This document shows positions 33,530-45,144 of a stretch of 64,000 nucleotides of DNA, piece by piece; the stretch's first letter is position 1; every line of letters begins with the position of its first letter. The position numbers and the translations under genes are program-made. The notes under the pieces are model-generated. The model did not search any database. It was not told the DNA's origin and worked only from the letters and a program-made list of their open reading frames with translations. Source of the stretch: Alnus glutinosa (lineage: Eukaryota; Streptophyta; Magnoliopsida; Fagales; Betulaceae); the NCBI RefSeq assembly GCF_958979055.1, contig NC_084890.1, forward strand, positions 32,781,116-32,845,115. The letters run 5' to 3'.

Positions 33530-34725
33530 TCATGCCTTGCCAATGAACTCTACATCAAACAAAAGAACCGAATCTGGAGGAATAATACAAGAACCTGCAA
33601 CATACAAAATCAGCAGAAAAAACTTAAGATATTGCCACTGTTGAATTAAGCTAATTTTTTACATGTATAAGGAAATTTAGGCATGAAGAAATTGTGTTGT
33701 AAAAGATGACTGCTTACCTCCTTTGCACCCAGCCCCTCTGATGCCGTATGCAAGTTCTGGAGGAAGCTTTAGTGTGCGTTTTCCCCCTAAATTAAGCAAG
33801 ACCAAATAAACTTTAAAAAGTGTGCTACAAAATTAAATTACAATGAAAAAAGAAATTGGAATTTTCATGGATTCTTTCTCTTTGTACCAGCAAGCATTGG
33901 GGGGATTCCATCACCTCCTAGAATGCCTTGGTCCCAGCCCTTGATGACCTATAATAACATCCATGAAAATCAACTTTTGAGTATGATGTTCACATATTTA
34001 AAATCACAAAGCCATAACTAAGCAACCCATAAGAAAACAGAGGCCACTTCTCAGCCTTCAGGAAAATCCCAAGCTAGCAGATGATTGTTGTATATACCTC
34101 ACCAACGCCGATACGAAATGAAAGAGGCGTTCCACGATTGTAGCTGCTGTCAAAAACCTTCCCATTCTCCAATTTCCCAACATAATGTGCCTGTTCATCA
34201 GTTCATCCACTGAATCATACCACTTACGACATTCCAAAAACTGTGTTTTTAAGCACTTGATCAATTGCATACATACATACTTAGAATGCAATTATTTTGA
34301 TCTCCAAATAATCTGGAAGCTTAGAAAAGAAAGATAAATCTATATATCACCTTAATGAGCTGTCCCTTGACAGCCTCAGGGCCAGTTCCTACAACTTTAT
34401 CGCAGAAGGCAAGGCCTGAGGGAGCTACTGTGAGCTGACATGGAGCCGCGTCGGCTGCTGCAATGGCTTCGGGTTGCAAGAGAACATCAAGAAAGCAAAA
34501 AGAGAAGCCGAAACCAAGCGCTTCTCTTCTCCCGAGGAGAGCTGGGTTCACCTTTTGTTGGAGTAGAGGAGCCGAAGAGCTACTACTCTGCTGGGACTGG
34601 CTTGAGAAACTGATGTTTGATGTTTCTGTTGAACCAAAACTTTTTATGGGTAGTTTTGTGCTGGCAGTGCTAAACTTTCTGGGATTCACAATCCCGACTG
34701 AGAATGCCAGTGAGCTCATCTCCAC
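33530..34725 (-). CDS. FKBP13: FKBP-type peptidyl-prolyl isomerase FKBP13, thylakoid lumen, 5 exons, 220 aa
   Basis: Exons (minus strand): 34725-34351, 34190-34098, 33948-33888, 33786-33718, 33594-33530; all borders are GT-AG and frames join exactly. Residues 1-91 form a bipartite transit peptide: a Ser-rich chloroplast part, a twin-arginine motif (RR at 66-67, [12 protein letters not shown]) and an AIAAA cleavage site before D92. The mature FKBP domain carries [39 protein letters not shown] and [19 protein letters not shown]. Cys96, Cys108, Cys197 and Cys202 match mature C5, C17, C106 and C111, the two redox-regulated disulfides of FKBP13. Known role: lumenal prolyl isomerase controlled by thioredoxin and reported to bind the Rieske protein precursor. 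The gene is intact. Confidence 0.95.
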
Positions 34726-35739
34726 TCCTCTGGACCAACCAGTTCTTTGAAAGAGATAAAAACAGGATAGGCTTCAGCAAGAATAAAAGTGGGATTGTGA
34801 CAAAATTCTATCAAATATCCGATCCAATGTAATGGGCTAGGCTGCCCCAACTGGCCTATTTGACCCATTAGGAGCCCACCATTGCTCGAACTCTAAGCCC
34901 AAGGTGTAGATGAACAATTCATACAACTGAGCGGGGCATTGATTTCTGACGGACAAAAAGAAATAAACAAAAAAAAAAAAAAAAAAGAACAAAGAATAGG
35001 GTGAGACATGGTCCACATGGAGCTTTCAGTGCGGTCTCTTTTCTTTTTTCTTTTTTTCTTTTTTTTGGGTAAGTACAGATTTTATAAATAACATTGCGGT
35101 ATCTTTCAATGACTGATGTAAATCCATGGAGATTAAGCTTCGGCATAATCATATGGCGGTGGCCGTGAGTGCATCACGGTGTGGGTTCAAAGTAACATGT
35201 TTGTAACAAGGGAATACATATTCCTAAAGCCAAAACTGTCGCTGCCAAGTAACAAGGGGAATTGAACCTCTCAGAGTCATGAACATTGTTTGGATAGAAA
35301 ACATACAAGAAGCGTTTATGAAGATGAATAAACGTTTATAAAAGTTGGTACAAACCAGAAGATTGCTTGAAACAAACTTCAGTTAATGGAAGACAAATAA
35401 ATAAACGTATATAAAAGTTACATTAAAAATAAATTTAGTGACCAGGGACCATGTATCAAGAAAAAAGTGGTGCCAGTACTGTATTCCAAAATGTAGCATT
35501 TTCAAAGCCTTTGATCACTGTCATAGAGTAGAAGCTACTAGAACTCCTTTTTCCTTATTCCACTTCTTCATCTACAATACCAACTAAAAGAATTGAAAAG
35601 AACTTCTGGTGTTGATAATTCTCTTGATCCGAATGCTGATCCAAGAAATATCGAAGCTCAATCTATGGCGATATTGTTGTTAATAGTCTCATCATCTCAA
35701 TAGAGTTTCCCAAGGACAGATAAAATAGTGAACTTTCCA
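34726..35739. other. Spacer between FKBP13 and the PPR gene
   Basis: It contains the FKBP13 upstream region, poly-A and T/C-rich tracts (34970-35065) and the PPR 3' flank. The short open frames here have no recognisable motif. Confidence 0.6.
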
Positions 35740-37053
35740 TTACAGGCTTCTTATAAAACTGGAGCCCCTAGCCTTCTTCACATTTTCTTTGGCCATTAAT
35801 TTCCTCAACCTCTCTGCTTCATCCCACTTCTCACCCAAAACATACAAATCACAAATAAGGGAATAAACCCCTCCATCATTCTCTGGCTTTACCATCCCCA
35901 AGACCTGATCAATTACTCTCTCAGCCATCTCAAATTGCTTATGCTCCCTGCAAGCTGACAAGAACGACCCCCAGACAACAATATTGGGTTCAAATCTCAT
36001 TGTCCTAATAATTTCATGAGCTTCTTCTAATAGCCCTGCTTTACCTAGCAAATTGACCATGCACCCATAATGCTGGATTCTTGGCTCGAAGCCACATTCT
36101 TCTATCATCTTGAAATATTTGCGGCCCTTCTCGACTAATCCTGTATGCACACATGCACTAAGAATCCCTGTGATAGTCAATTCGTTGGGTCTTACACCAG
36201 CTTTTTGCATCATCTCAAACAAAGATAATGCTTCTTTGCTGCAGCCATGTTGTGCTGACCCACAAATCAATGCAGTCCAAGTCATGACATTCCTTTCTGG
36301 CATCAATTCAAAAACCCAGCAGGCATTCTTCATGAAGCCGCACTTGGCATACATCTCAACCAAAATTGTACCAAGTTCCACATTCAACTCCCACCCATTC
36401 TTCGCGATAAACCCATGGACTGATTTCCCCACCAATAATCCAAGAGAACCCATGTGAGCACACCCCGATAGAACTGATCCTACAGTCACTTGGTCAGGTT
36501 TCGAACTCTCAGTCGCCATCATTTCTCGAAAGAGCGCTAAACCATGCTCATAATTACCACAATTCACGTACGCAGCTATCATGGCAGACCATGACGCAAC
36601 ATCCCTCAGGGGCATTTCCTCAAAAGCTGCACGCGCTCTCTCCACATCCCCCAATCTCGAATACCCAGAAATCATCGTATTCCACGTTACTGTATTTCTC
36701 TCCGGCATTTCTTCAAACAGTCCACAAGCATTCTCAAACGACGTGACAACATAAGCGTGCAAAAGAGAGGTGGCGACGTAGACGTGGGGACTGAAACCTA
36801 GTTTCACAATGTGGGCATGGATATGTTGAATAACAGTGAGATTCTGCAACGGGGTACAAGACTTTAGTGTGAAGAGTATCGAGAAACTATCAATGGGTAC
36901 AGATAAGCGATGCATTTTTGAGTATAGATATAAGGCTTCGCGGGAAGAAGCAGCATTTTTGATAGCCAATGCCCATGAGTTCAAGCTTTTGATGGACCAA
37001 CAAGCCAACTGATTGGTGTGCTTGAGTAGGTGATGGGAGAGACTGACTAGCAT
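35740..37053 (-). CDS. PLS-class pentatricopeptide repeat protein, E-type, 437 aa, intronless
   Basis: A single open frame starts at ATG 37053. Tandem PPR units are evident: VTWNTMISGYSRLGDVERAR, VASWSAMIAAYVNCGNYEHG, LGTILVEMYAKCGFMKNA, VMTWTALICGSAQHGCSKEA, NELTITGILSACVHTGLVEK, and an E-region (VVWGSFLSACREHKQFEMAE .. YSLICDLYVLGEKWDEAERL). It ends ARGSSFIRSL without a DYW deaminase domain. PLS-E proteins bind specific organelle RNAs and usually recruit editing factors in mitochondria or chloroplasts; the target is unknown. At 437 aa it is on the short side for the class. No strong transit peptide is obvious by eye. Confidence 0.93.
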   Translation of the reverse strand: MLVSLSHHLLKHTNQLACWSIKSLNSWALAIKNAASSREALYLYSKMHRLSVPIDSFSILFTLKSCTPLQNLTVIQHIHAHIVKLGFSPHVYVATSLLHAYVVTSFENACGLFEEMPERNTVTWNTMISGYSRLGDVERARAAFEEMPLRDVASWSAMIAAYVNCGNYEHGLALFREMMATESSKPDQVTVGSVLSGCAHMGSLGLLVGKSVHGFIAKNGWELNVELGTILVEMYAKCGFMKNACWVFELMPERNVMTWTALICGSAQHGCSKEALSLFEMMQKAGVRPNELTITGILSACVHTGLVEKGRKYFKMIEECGFEPRIQHYGCMVNLLGKAGLLEEAHEIIRTMRFEPNIVVWGSFLSACREHKQFEMAERVIDQVLGMVKPENDGGVYSLICDLYVLGEKWDEAERLRKLMAKENVKKARGSSFIRSL

Positions 37054-37143
37054 GGCTAGCCTCGGTTAATCGTCTACTTCCAATCCGTTCAAGAAATAGG
37101 ACATGTGTCAAATTGAGCTGACACACACCAAAACTTTAGCATC

Positions 37144-37290
37144 AGGATTCTCTCCCGTTGATTTTTAATCCGGAAGGAGCCGGTCCTTTATAAATATAAA
37201 TATTTTTGTAATTTTACACCATGTAAAATTATAAAAATAGCCTTTTATATAAAGAACTGGCTCGTTTTCAGTTCCTCTCAACTAGAGAGG
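37144..37290. mobile_element. Short palindromic MITE
   Basis: The arms are AGGATTCTCTCCCGTTGA at the left and, at the right, TCAACTAGAGAGGATCTT. The centre TTGTAATTTTACACC/ATGTAAAATTATAA is nearly self-complementary. No certain target duplication was found. Confidence 0.65.
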
Positions 37291-37369
37291 ATCTTAATTT
37301 TCAAAACTTTGTTATTACAGGAGTACTGATTACATGCTCTTAAAGCCTTTGTTATTAGGCACTAAGCGG

Positions 37370-37555
37370 TTGAATAAGGATAAACTAATGCTACTTTTCT
37401 CATCCGTTTTACATCGACTATTATGATATGTTTTAAGTGACTTTTATGTCAGCCATTTAAACAAATAATAATAAATAAATAAAAAATCATTTAAACAAGT
37501 TACGTCAACCGATATATATAAAATATGTGGGAAGAATAGTATTACTCTTAATCAT
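37370..37555. mobile_element. MITE, TAATGCTACT family, copy 1
   Basis: The left end is CTAATGCTACTTTTCTCATC. The right end is GAATAGTATTACTCTTA. Inside is TATGTTTTAAGTGACTT. It resembles the copies at 40790-40955 and 43240-43375. Confidence 0.55.
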
Positions 37556-37789
37556 AATACCATTTATGATGGACCAACAAGGATAAATTAAGGTCTTCTT
37601 GATTAGATGGTAGTGTGAGGGAGCAATAGGAGAAGATGACTTATTGACTTGGCTTCAATTTAGCATATGATACGTCTAATTGTTTATATAAACAAGAAAA
37701 ATAAAAGAAAAACTTAGAATTAAGGATTGAATTAAAGGTCCAATTGAAAGGAGCAACTAGGCAAAAATGTTCTATTATGAAAGCGATTT

Positions 37790-38235
37790 CTTCAATTAGA
37801 GGTGATACACTAATTTATTTTTTCAAAATACCCTTTTTCAGTGCACAAAGAAAACCATTCAAATTTGTCATCTCTTGCTAGCCATTACCCTGCCCAGCCA
37901 ATCACCACTCAATGCCCAACATCACCAACCGTTGGTTGCCACCGAGCGTAGTCCACTGCCGACCACCGTCTGTCGTCATCTCTAACGACCCTCCATCATC
38001 ATTGGCTGCTAACATCTTTGAAGGCCCTCTGTTATCATCGCGCACCATAAGTCGTTGTCTCTGATGACCCTCCATCATTAGTGGTCAACCCAAAGAAGTT
38101 GTTGGCCACCAATGAGGGAGACGGCATGCAAATGGTTTTTTTGTACAAAACAAAAAAGAATAATTATTGTGAGATATTATTTTTATAAGTAAAGGTATTT
38201 TGAGAAATTTGATTCCATCCCAATTAAGAAATTTT
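37790..38235. mobile_element. Decayed foldback element with GC-rich core
   Basis: AT-rich ends containing TTTCTTCAATTAGAG and, inverted, CCAATTAAGAAAT flank a core with repeated CCACC, GACCCTCCATCATCA and GTCGTC motifs. There is no coding evidence. Confidence 0.4.
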
Positions 38236-38239
38236 GTTA

Positions 38240-40780
38240 TTCTTGTATTGTTACCAAACAAAATGAATATAAATAATCATTCCATTTCGGCTTATTGTAT
38301 TTCTGATAATACTTAACTTATAGAGCAATGTTTGCTTTCATTCTTTTGCATATTTATTGTTCATTTTTATGCAAATTTATTATTGAATCTCTAAGACGCC
38401 AAAAAATAAAAAATAAAAATTAGAGCAGAGTAGAGAGAAAAGCCACTGGGCCTTGAATGAACTAATCTAGTGTCATCCAATAGGCCTATCAATTGCCCAT
38501 GCCAATTTGGTTTCGGTAAACTTCTCATCTAGCCCAAAAAAGTAAATAAATCTGTGATTCGAAGCCCAATTATAAATTGAATTTCTTTTTAAATTATTCC
38601 AATTTTAAATTACAGGTAAATTTCCTCGCAACTTGGCTATTGTTCTCCTCAAGAACACTCAATGTTCTTTTAGCCTTTTCATTTGCCTCCCCCATCGGGT
38701 AATGTTGGGTTTTTTTCTTTTCTTTTTCCTCTTTGTATCTAACGAATAAAAAAGAGGAATTATTTCGACTTCTTCTTTGTCTAATGAATAGGCTTAGGGT
38801 AGCTACACAATGAGGTAATTCTCTCATTTCTTTAAATCTCCTGTTGTGAGTGGAATTCAATCGTAGATCTTTGATACGTCATCATCAAGAGAGACTTCTA
38901 TCTTATCTTCATGTTGATGATCAGGATAATTTTTCTTAATTTCTTTTCTTTGCTTAATTAATTTAGACATCAAGACACTAATTGAATTTCTTTTCTTATA
39001 AGAAAGCTCAAATTATCATGACATGTTTGAGGTTTATGTTAAAACTTAGAAAATGACATTTTTCAATTGGGCTAGCATATATCGACCAAAAAGCGACGCA
39101 AGGAATTAATGTGTGCGGGTCACGGATGTGACTTGTTGGAACAAAATTTCCCAGATAGAGAGACATAAACATAGTAAAACTAATAAAAAATTATATAGTT
39201 AATCAAACAATATAAGTCATGTAATGGCAATATCATAATCTATTTAATAATGTGCATTAATTTCCTTATACATTCATTTGAAGTGTAAACTTTGATTATT
39301 AACTTCAACACTTCATGTCCCCATCCTTTTTCAGTGACTGCAGTGCTGGAAAAACACCACATTAATATTAATTATTGTTTAATTTCTTTTGTTGTTTCTT
39401 TTACTTCTTATATCTACCACTCTTAGACTTTCAAGCCAAAAGCAAAGCAAATTGTGTTTTTTATTCATATATAAATGGTATATATATATATTCTATGGGT
39501 GAATGCATTTAATCAAAGTTTGAAAGTTAATTCTCTTTTGTTGCGATTAATATATATGTATTTTCAATTAATCTTTGATCATAAGCTTTGCTATTTTTCC
39601 TTGAAGCTAGTTTTTAGTGATCATGCATGTTAGCAAGACATTGGCAAGCTTAAGAAATCCAATTGTGTGAGAAGGCTTAATTAATGTCTAAGTACATTAA
39701 TTCAATGTGCACGCTTTAATTTATAGCAAACCCAGCTGACCCAAAACATGTTTAAAATTTCAAACCTAATAACTTGACAAATCTTTTCCATTAATAATAC
39801 TCCCTAGAGATGAGATGTGATCTGATGTGATGTGAGATGATCATGGGCTTTGGCTCACTTTCCACGTGGCATATTTTTTTTTTTGAGAAACATAGGTTGA
39901 TGATCACAGAAGAAATATATATAAAATAATATGAAAGAGAAAGAAAATGGAGCGGAGTAGAGAGAGACGTATGAGTTACATCTTAACTAAATTGCATTAT
40001 ATTCATCATTAAATTTAACTGTATTACAATGCTTTCAATTTATAGAGAAGCTAAGAGTACCGATGAACAAGTAAACTTAAAATAGATAGACCTATATTAT
40101 TTAAGGAACGTAATAAACCTTATAAGGAAATAAAATAATGAAAAATATAATTAATGTGGTAATCAAATATCTAGACTTGACTACATGCAATCAAACCTTA
40201 ATGAAAAATATTCTTATAAAAAAAACAAACCAATGAAATATATATTCTAAGAGTCACAGATCATGTAGTTAGAAGTATGTTGAACTACATGAAAACGTAC
40301 ACTTAATTTGACACTACATGAAGCACAATAATCTTCTGTTATGAATATAAAAAATGATAGAATGTAAGGAGATATGGGTTAAATCATGATTAGTACTTAT
40401 TCTAAAATCTTAAATTGATAGGAATGCCTAGATATCTCGAATTAAAATTCTTACTCGATCTACTTATTTCGGTTAAATATTTTATGTGTTAAATCTTACT
40501 TGTTGATAGAGAGTCGAGCACATACGTAAAGAAGAATGTTAAAATATTAATTAGATGATTAAATTTAACGGACACGTTTGGCGACACTTTTTATGGCAGC
40601 TTTTTGTTTTTTAGCAGAAAAGTAAAACCATTAACAAACAACTCAAAACACAAATACTTCATGTCATGTCGTCTATTAGTTCGTTTGTCAAAACTTTTTA
40701 GATGATGTTTTTTGCTTTTGGTCGTTATGTGACACTATTTCTTACATGTGGACTCAAAATTCATCTTCAACAATTTAAGC
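38240..40780. other. Spacer with nothing recognised
   Basis: AT-rich intergenic DNA. A stretch near 40570-40690 (ACGTTTGGCGACACTTTTTA, AACAAACAACTCAAAACA) looks like a non-autonomous transposon end. No gene is supported. Confidence 0.5.
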
Positions 40781-40789
40781 TAAACTTTA

Positions 40790-40955
40790 GCGTAATGCTA
40801 CTCATTATACCTATTTATCACACAAATTTCAAACCGATTAACGTAACGTGTTTTACGTAACATTTCTTTTGTTTTTTTAAGTTGCTAATATGAAAATCAC
40901 TTAAAACATATAACATCGAAACGGGTGTGAAATGAGCCTTAATTAAGAGTAACAT
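40790..40955. mobile_element. MITE, TAATGCTACT family, copy 2
   Basis: The left end is GCGTAATGCTACTCATTATA, with internal AACGTGTTTTACGTAACAT and a right end of TGAAATGAGCC..AGAGTAACATTA. Arms and layout match copies 1 and 3. Confidence 0.55.
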
Positions 40956-41464
40956 TAACCAAAACTTGAACAATGTGCAATATTAAGGGAGGAAGGCAGA
41001 GGAAAGCAAATGTACGTGGTATAGACAAAAGGAAAAAACCTATGAGAAGAGAATGAGTGAAAGGGTAAAAACGAGTCATTGAGACATTGACAACTTTGAC
41101 AAAGTAGGGATAATTATCAAGATTAATGTTCTGCTTTTGCACATTGAAAAACTTAAAAGAGATAATCATGGAACTGTCGGTACGATTACTATATTGCTAA
41201 AAGAAATTATAACGGAACCGTGGTCCATAATCCTTAATCATACTAGATTGTTACCCCTCTAACACTCACAAGGCCCACCCTCAAAACGTGGGAAAAAAAG
41301 CCTAATTTTACTTCACACAAACCCCTAAAAAAAGAAAGAAAAGAAGAAAAAGAAAAGCTTTTCGTCAACTCTTGATGAGTATCATGTAGCCCCAAAAGTA
41401 AGACAGCATATATATATATTGAGAGAGAGCACTCTTGGCTCACAAAGTGTACATCAATTGCTAA

Positions 41465-41503
<39 letters not shown>

Positions 41504-41859
41504 CTTATTTGTTTTCATATAATAACTTGATTATAACCGTCTGATCAACTGATCCAATTCAAGAGGGGTACTTTATATCAGTTCAATAATGGAAAGGAAA
41601 TGCATCAACATTCTCAAGTTTACTATTACAGTAATTTTATTTAATTAGTAGACTGTTATACAACTTGATGATGTAAGAAAAATTATTAGATCAACACTTT
41701 AAAAAAAAAATAAAAAATTATTAGGGCCGATTCTCTTTGTCATATCATCCCAGTTATATGACAGTCGTGTAACAGTTTACTAAATAATGTTATTCTTACT
41801 ATTTTTTCGTGGTAATACTAAAAAACTACATTTTTATTCTACCATTATCATATCATGTT
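40956..41859. other. Spacer with microsatellite
   Basis: It contains an (AT)n run at about 41468-41502. The short frames on either strand lack motifs. Confidence 0.5.
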
Positions 41860-42964
41860 AACATGGCTATGTCAAATCGAAAAACAAAAAGACCTCTTCC
41901 TCCGTTCTCTCTCCTGTTCCAAAAGCAAACTTCTCTGTTGGTCATGGCTACCGAGGAGGAGGTTGTGCTCTTCACGACCTCCTCCTCCCCTTTCCTCCTC
42001 TCTTCCATTTTCCTTCCCCCCCCTCCCTTTCCTGCCTCCTCCGAGGCCCCACCTACCTCATTGAAGGCCCTACCTGCCTCTTTTGAGGCCTTATCTACCT
42101 CTTTTGAGGTTTTATCTACCTCTTTTGAGGTTTTCCCTTTCAATAATAGCATCATCGGCTCCTCCTCCACCGTCTTCTCGGATTTTGCTTCCCTCAATCG
42201 TTCCCTTTGGCAGATCCGACTTCTTCTTGAAATTTTTGGATTTGGGTTTTTCAAACTCAGATCTGTCAATTTCTGGAAGTCCCACCCTCAAACGCGCCAT
42301 ACCACCGTGCTCCTCGGCTTCACCGCTTCCATCCGACACCGATCTCGTCTCCATCCGGCTTGCACGCGCCGGTGCGTCTCCCGCACGCGCCCGCGAGTAG
42401 ATCTTACTCGCTGGCGCGTGAGTTTCACGCGCCGACGCGTAGCAAGTCGTCCATCTCCGTGCGAGCTTCTCCTCCGCCGCTGCTGCTACTGTTTTGTTGT
42501 ATTTCTGTTGTTTTTCCACATTTTTGTGGGTTCTTTCTGTACTTTTATTTGTGTTTTGTTGCTTTTGTTCTATGGTTTGGGTTATAATCTCTCAGTTCCT
42601 TTGAAAGCTAATGTGTTAGTGGAGATTATTGCTGGGTTTCGTTCTTCACCAACGGATTCTCTCCGGTCTTTGGCAGTGGTTCTTCAGCAACATCCATCCT
42701 CCGGTGGTTGTTGTTTTTCTTGGTTGGGGCTCTTTGAGTCCTTTTGCCATTTAAAACCGCCTAGTGCGGCCCCAGGAAAGGCCCGGCTCATTTATGGTTT
42801 TTTTGAAATCATAGATGATTACCATTGCCTACTGTTACCTGTTTGTGTATTTTGCTGCCTTTTCCGTTGTGGTTCGTTTGGTTTGTAGTTTGATCCCCTC
42901 CCCCTCTCCCATGTTTGAATAGAGAAAAAAAAAAAAAAACAAAAAAACATGGCTATGTCAAATC
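41860..42964 (+). mobile_element. Polyadenylated retroposon (41879-42945) with 19-bp target duplication
   Basis: The sequence AACATGGCTATGTCAAATC occurs at 41860-41878 and again at 42946-42964. Between them lies a 1.07-kb insert ending in a long A-tract, the signature of LINE-type retrotransposition on the plus strand. An open frame (MATEEEVVLFTTSSS.., from 41944) runs to 42888, but its composition is odd: Ser/Pro rich, a five-fold 21-base repeat (CCTCTTTTGAGGTTTTATCTA, 42041-42135), then CG-rich repeats. No known domain is visible. It may be a non-autonomous LINE derivative or a retrocopied transcript. Confidence 0.8.
42041..42135 (+). repeat. 21-base tandem repeat within the retroposon
   Basis: About five imperfect copies of a unit like CTACCTCTTTTGAGGTTTTA keep the frame open because the period is a multiple of three. 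Confidence 0.85.
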
Positions 42965-43239
42965 ATTGCCATTGACATATATAACAAGGTGACATAATAG
43001 TGAAATAAAGGTTTGGCTGCTAACATTATTCATAATTACTCCCTTGCAATTATGTTAATTAGTTGCCAATTAACTTTATTAAAGTACTTTTTCTAACTTC
43101 TTTCGATATTTTCTATATTATTAATGTCATTTCTTTCACTGAGTCCTGGCCTCTTTACAAAAGTTAAACTGAAACTTTATGAGCCGATTTAAATTAGACA
43201 GGTGAGGTTTAGGCTTGAATATTTATTTAGTAAAAGTTA

Positions 43240-43375
43240 TACTTTTCACATTTATTTATCACACCAATTTCATATCAGTTTAGGTGACGTGTTTTAAGTA
43301 TTCATTTTCTTTTCTTTTTTCTTTTTTAAACATTAACCAACGTAAAATGAGTGTAAAAAGTATCATTACTCATTT
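43240..43375. mobile_element. MITE, TAATGCTACT family, copy 3
   Basis: TATACTTTTCACATTTATTTATCACACC at the left (core CATTTATTTATCACAC) is matched by GAGTGTAAAAAGTATCATTA at the right, with GGTGACGTGTTTTAAGT inside. It is related to the copies at 37370 and 40790. Confidence 0.5.
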
Positions 43376-44960
43376 AATTATAATTTTACCCGAAAACTAA
43401 TGACATGTTTAGGCTCTTCAGAAAACTAATTAGCTAATTAAGCGTACAATATGTATATATATTTTATGATGAAAGAAAAGTATATTGCAATCTAGAAACA
43501 GATATATATATATATTTGGTTTCAATATCAGGAGATCGAACACGTATTTTACCTATACTATAGACGTGATACTTGGCAATCATGTCCGACCTGGGAAGGA
43601 ATATCTTATAAGGACAACATAGAATTTCACCTGTTCTTGTAATTAATGATGTGGGGGCAGAGAAATTTGACAATTGCAGAAGGTTATGGATGGAGGGGGT
43701 TTATTTCAAGTCTGTTTGCTTTTCCAAACCCTTTCTTGTTTGCTTTTGGACGTGATTTTCTCCTACGTACACAAAAAACAAAAGAAAAAGAAGGATCTAT
43801 GAAAAGTATGCAACAGAAAATTGAGGGGTGAAAATCATGAAAGCAGACATCCAATCATCATCATCGTCGTTGACATCAAGAAATTGACACCCTCAGCCTC
43901 AAGCAAGGGTTGAGTGAAGGAAGGATATGCTGTCTATTCTCCATTTAAATTAATATATATGGTCTATAATTTAGATATTCATATATACTCTTCCATACAT
44001 GTTTAATTTCCACCCTCAACTTGCGAGAGAGAGAGAGAGAGAAAGAGAGAGAGTGAGAGATTACATATATATTAAAGTCGGATGGAAGAAATGATGTGTG
44101 TTTCCTTTACATCATTAGGTCTCTTGCCGGAACTGGCCATCTTATTATTAATCTTCTACCCTTAATCATATCTCTTTTCCTAGCTTATACGGTTTGATTT
44201 TACATACACCTTTGCCTCGATTATAAAAACATCAATCATATTAATGGCACACAAGCTCACGTAATCAATAAGTCTTACCTAGTTTATAGTAGTATACATA
44301 AACTTGCTTACTCTCCCGGCCATTTGTCTTTTAACTTATAATATATTATAAAATAACGTTATTTAGTAGATCGATTATTATACAGACTATCATATAACTT
44401 ATTTGTTGCCGATATAATTCTGATGGTTTATGTTGTCTGTTTATAATATCAAGTTGATCAATCGGGTATATATATATAAAGCCATCCAATAATATTTGTT
44501 GAATTAATATTTACAATATATATATGGAATCATTCAATTCAAAATGCCATATAAATGCATGGGACAATAGTGGTTCTGAATTAACTTGGGAAGCATGCAT
44601 ATATATGACAGTCCAAAGCACTTGATCTCATGTATTTCGTACAAAGATTAGTGTCTTTCATTACTCATATTCAAAGCTCATGCTAATCTTAATTAACTAC
44701 TTAAGACAAATCCTTTTCGCATATATAGAAGATGGGTGTACTGATTATATGGTTTGACCCATCAAATGGTTAAGTATGTTGCTTTCTCCAAGGGTCACTA
44801 TATATATCTCTACACTACTGAACTTAAGTTTTAAAATTCAAAGAAAGAAAAGAAAAGTAATTGAGTTGAGACCAATGGTCGAAGACAAGGTTTCGAAGCT
44901 ACCAAAGCACTCGAGAGATTAGTGGTCCTCTTATGAGTAAACCCCACGTTAAATTTCCAG
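43376..44960. other. MYB upstream spacer
   Basis: AT-rich DNA with a GA microsatellite at about 44024-44058. Nothing else could be assigned. It includes the distal promoter of the MYB gene. Confidence 0.5.
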
Positions 44961-44961
44961 C

Positions 44962-44965
44962 ATAT

Positions 44966-45010
<45 letters not shown>
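44962..45010 (+). repeat. (CT)n microsatellite in the MYB promoter
   Basis: About 45 bases of almost pure CT lie 135-185 bases before the MYB start codon. CT tracts near plant transcription starts are common promoter elements. Confidence 0.93.
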
Positions 45011-45011
<1 letters not shown>

Positions 45012-45028
45012 CAATTGCATCATCCACG

Positions 45029-45038
45029 TATTATATAG
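45029..45038 (+). promoter_or_regulatory. Likely TATA box of the MYB gene
   Basis: TATTATATAG lies about 110 bases before the ATG, just after the CT tract. Confidence 0.5.
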
Positions 45039-45072
45039 TGAAATTAAGAGAAGTGTGTCTATTTTTCTAAAG

Positions 45073-45090
45073 ATGAAGAAGCAAATATAA
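45073..45090 (+). other. Possible five-residue upstream ORF
   Basis: ATG AAG AAG CAA ATA TAA lies between the TATA-like box and the MYB start. If transcription starts about 30 bases after the TATA box, it is inside the leader. Confidence 0.35.
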
Positions 45091-45144
45091 GGAAGCTAGC
45101 ATCCAAACTTAACGGTGAGGCCATCACTGATGCAGGATACTAGG

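Noticed and set aside
34463-34750. Plus-strand frame opposite FKBP13 exon 1
   Set aside because: It is a shadow of the Ser-rich transit peptide coding sequence.
41853-42519. Antisense frames within the retroposon
   Set aside because: They mirror simple repeats and oppose the poly-A-defined transcript direction.
43646-43831. Small open frame upstream of the MYB gene
   Set aside because: No motif, splice context or repeat conservation supports it.
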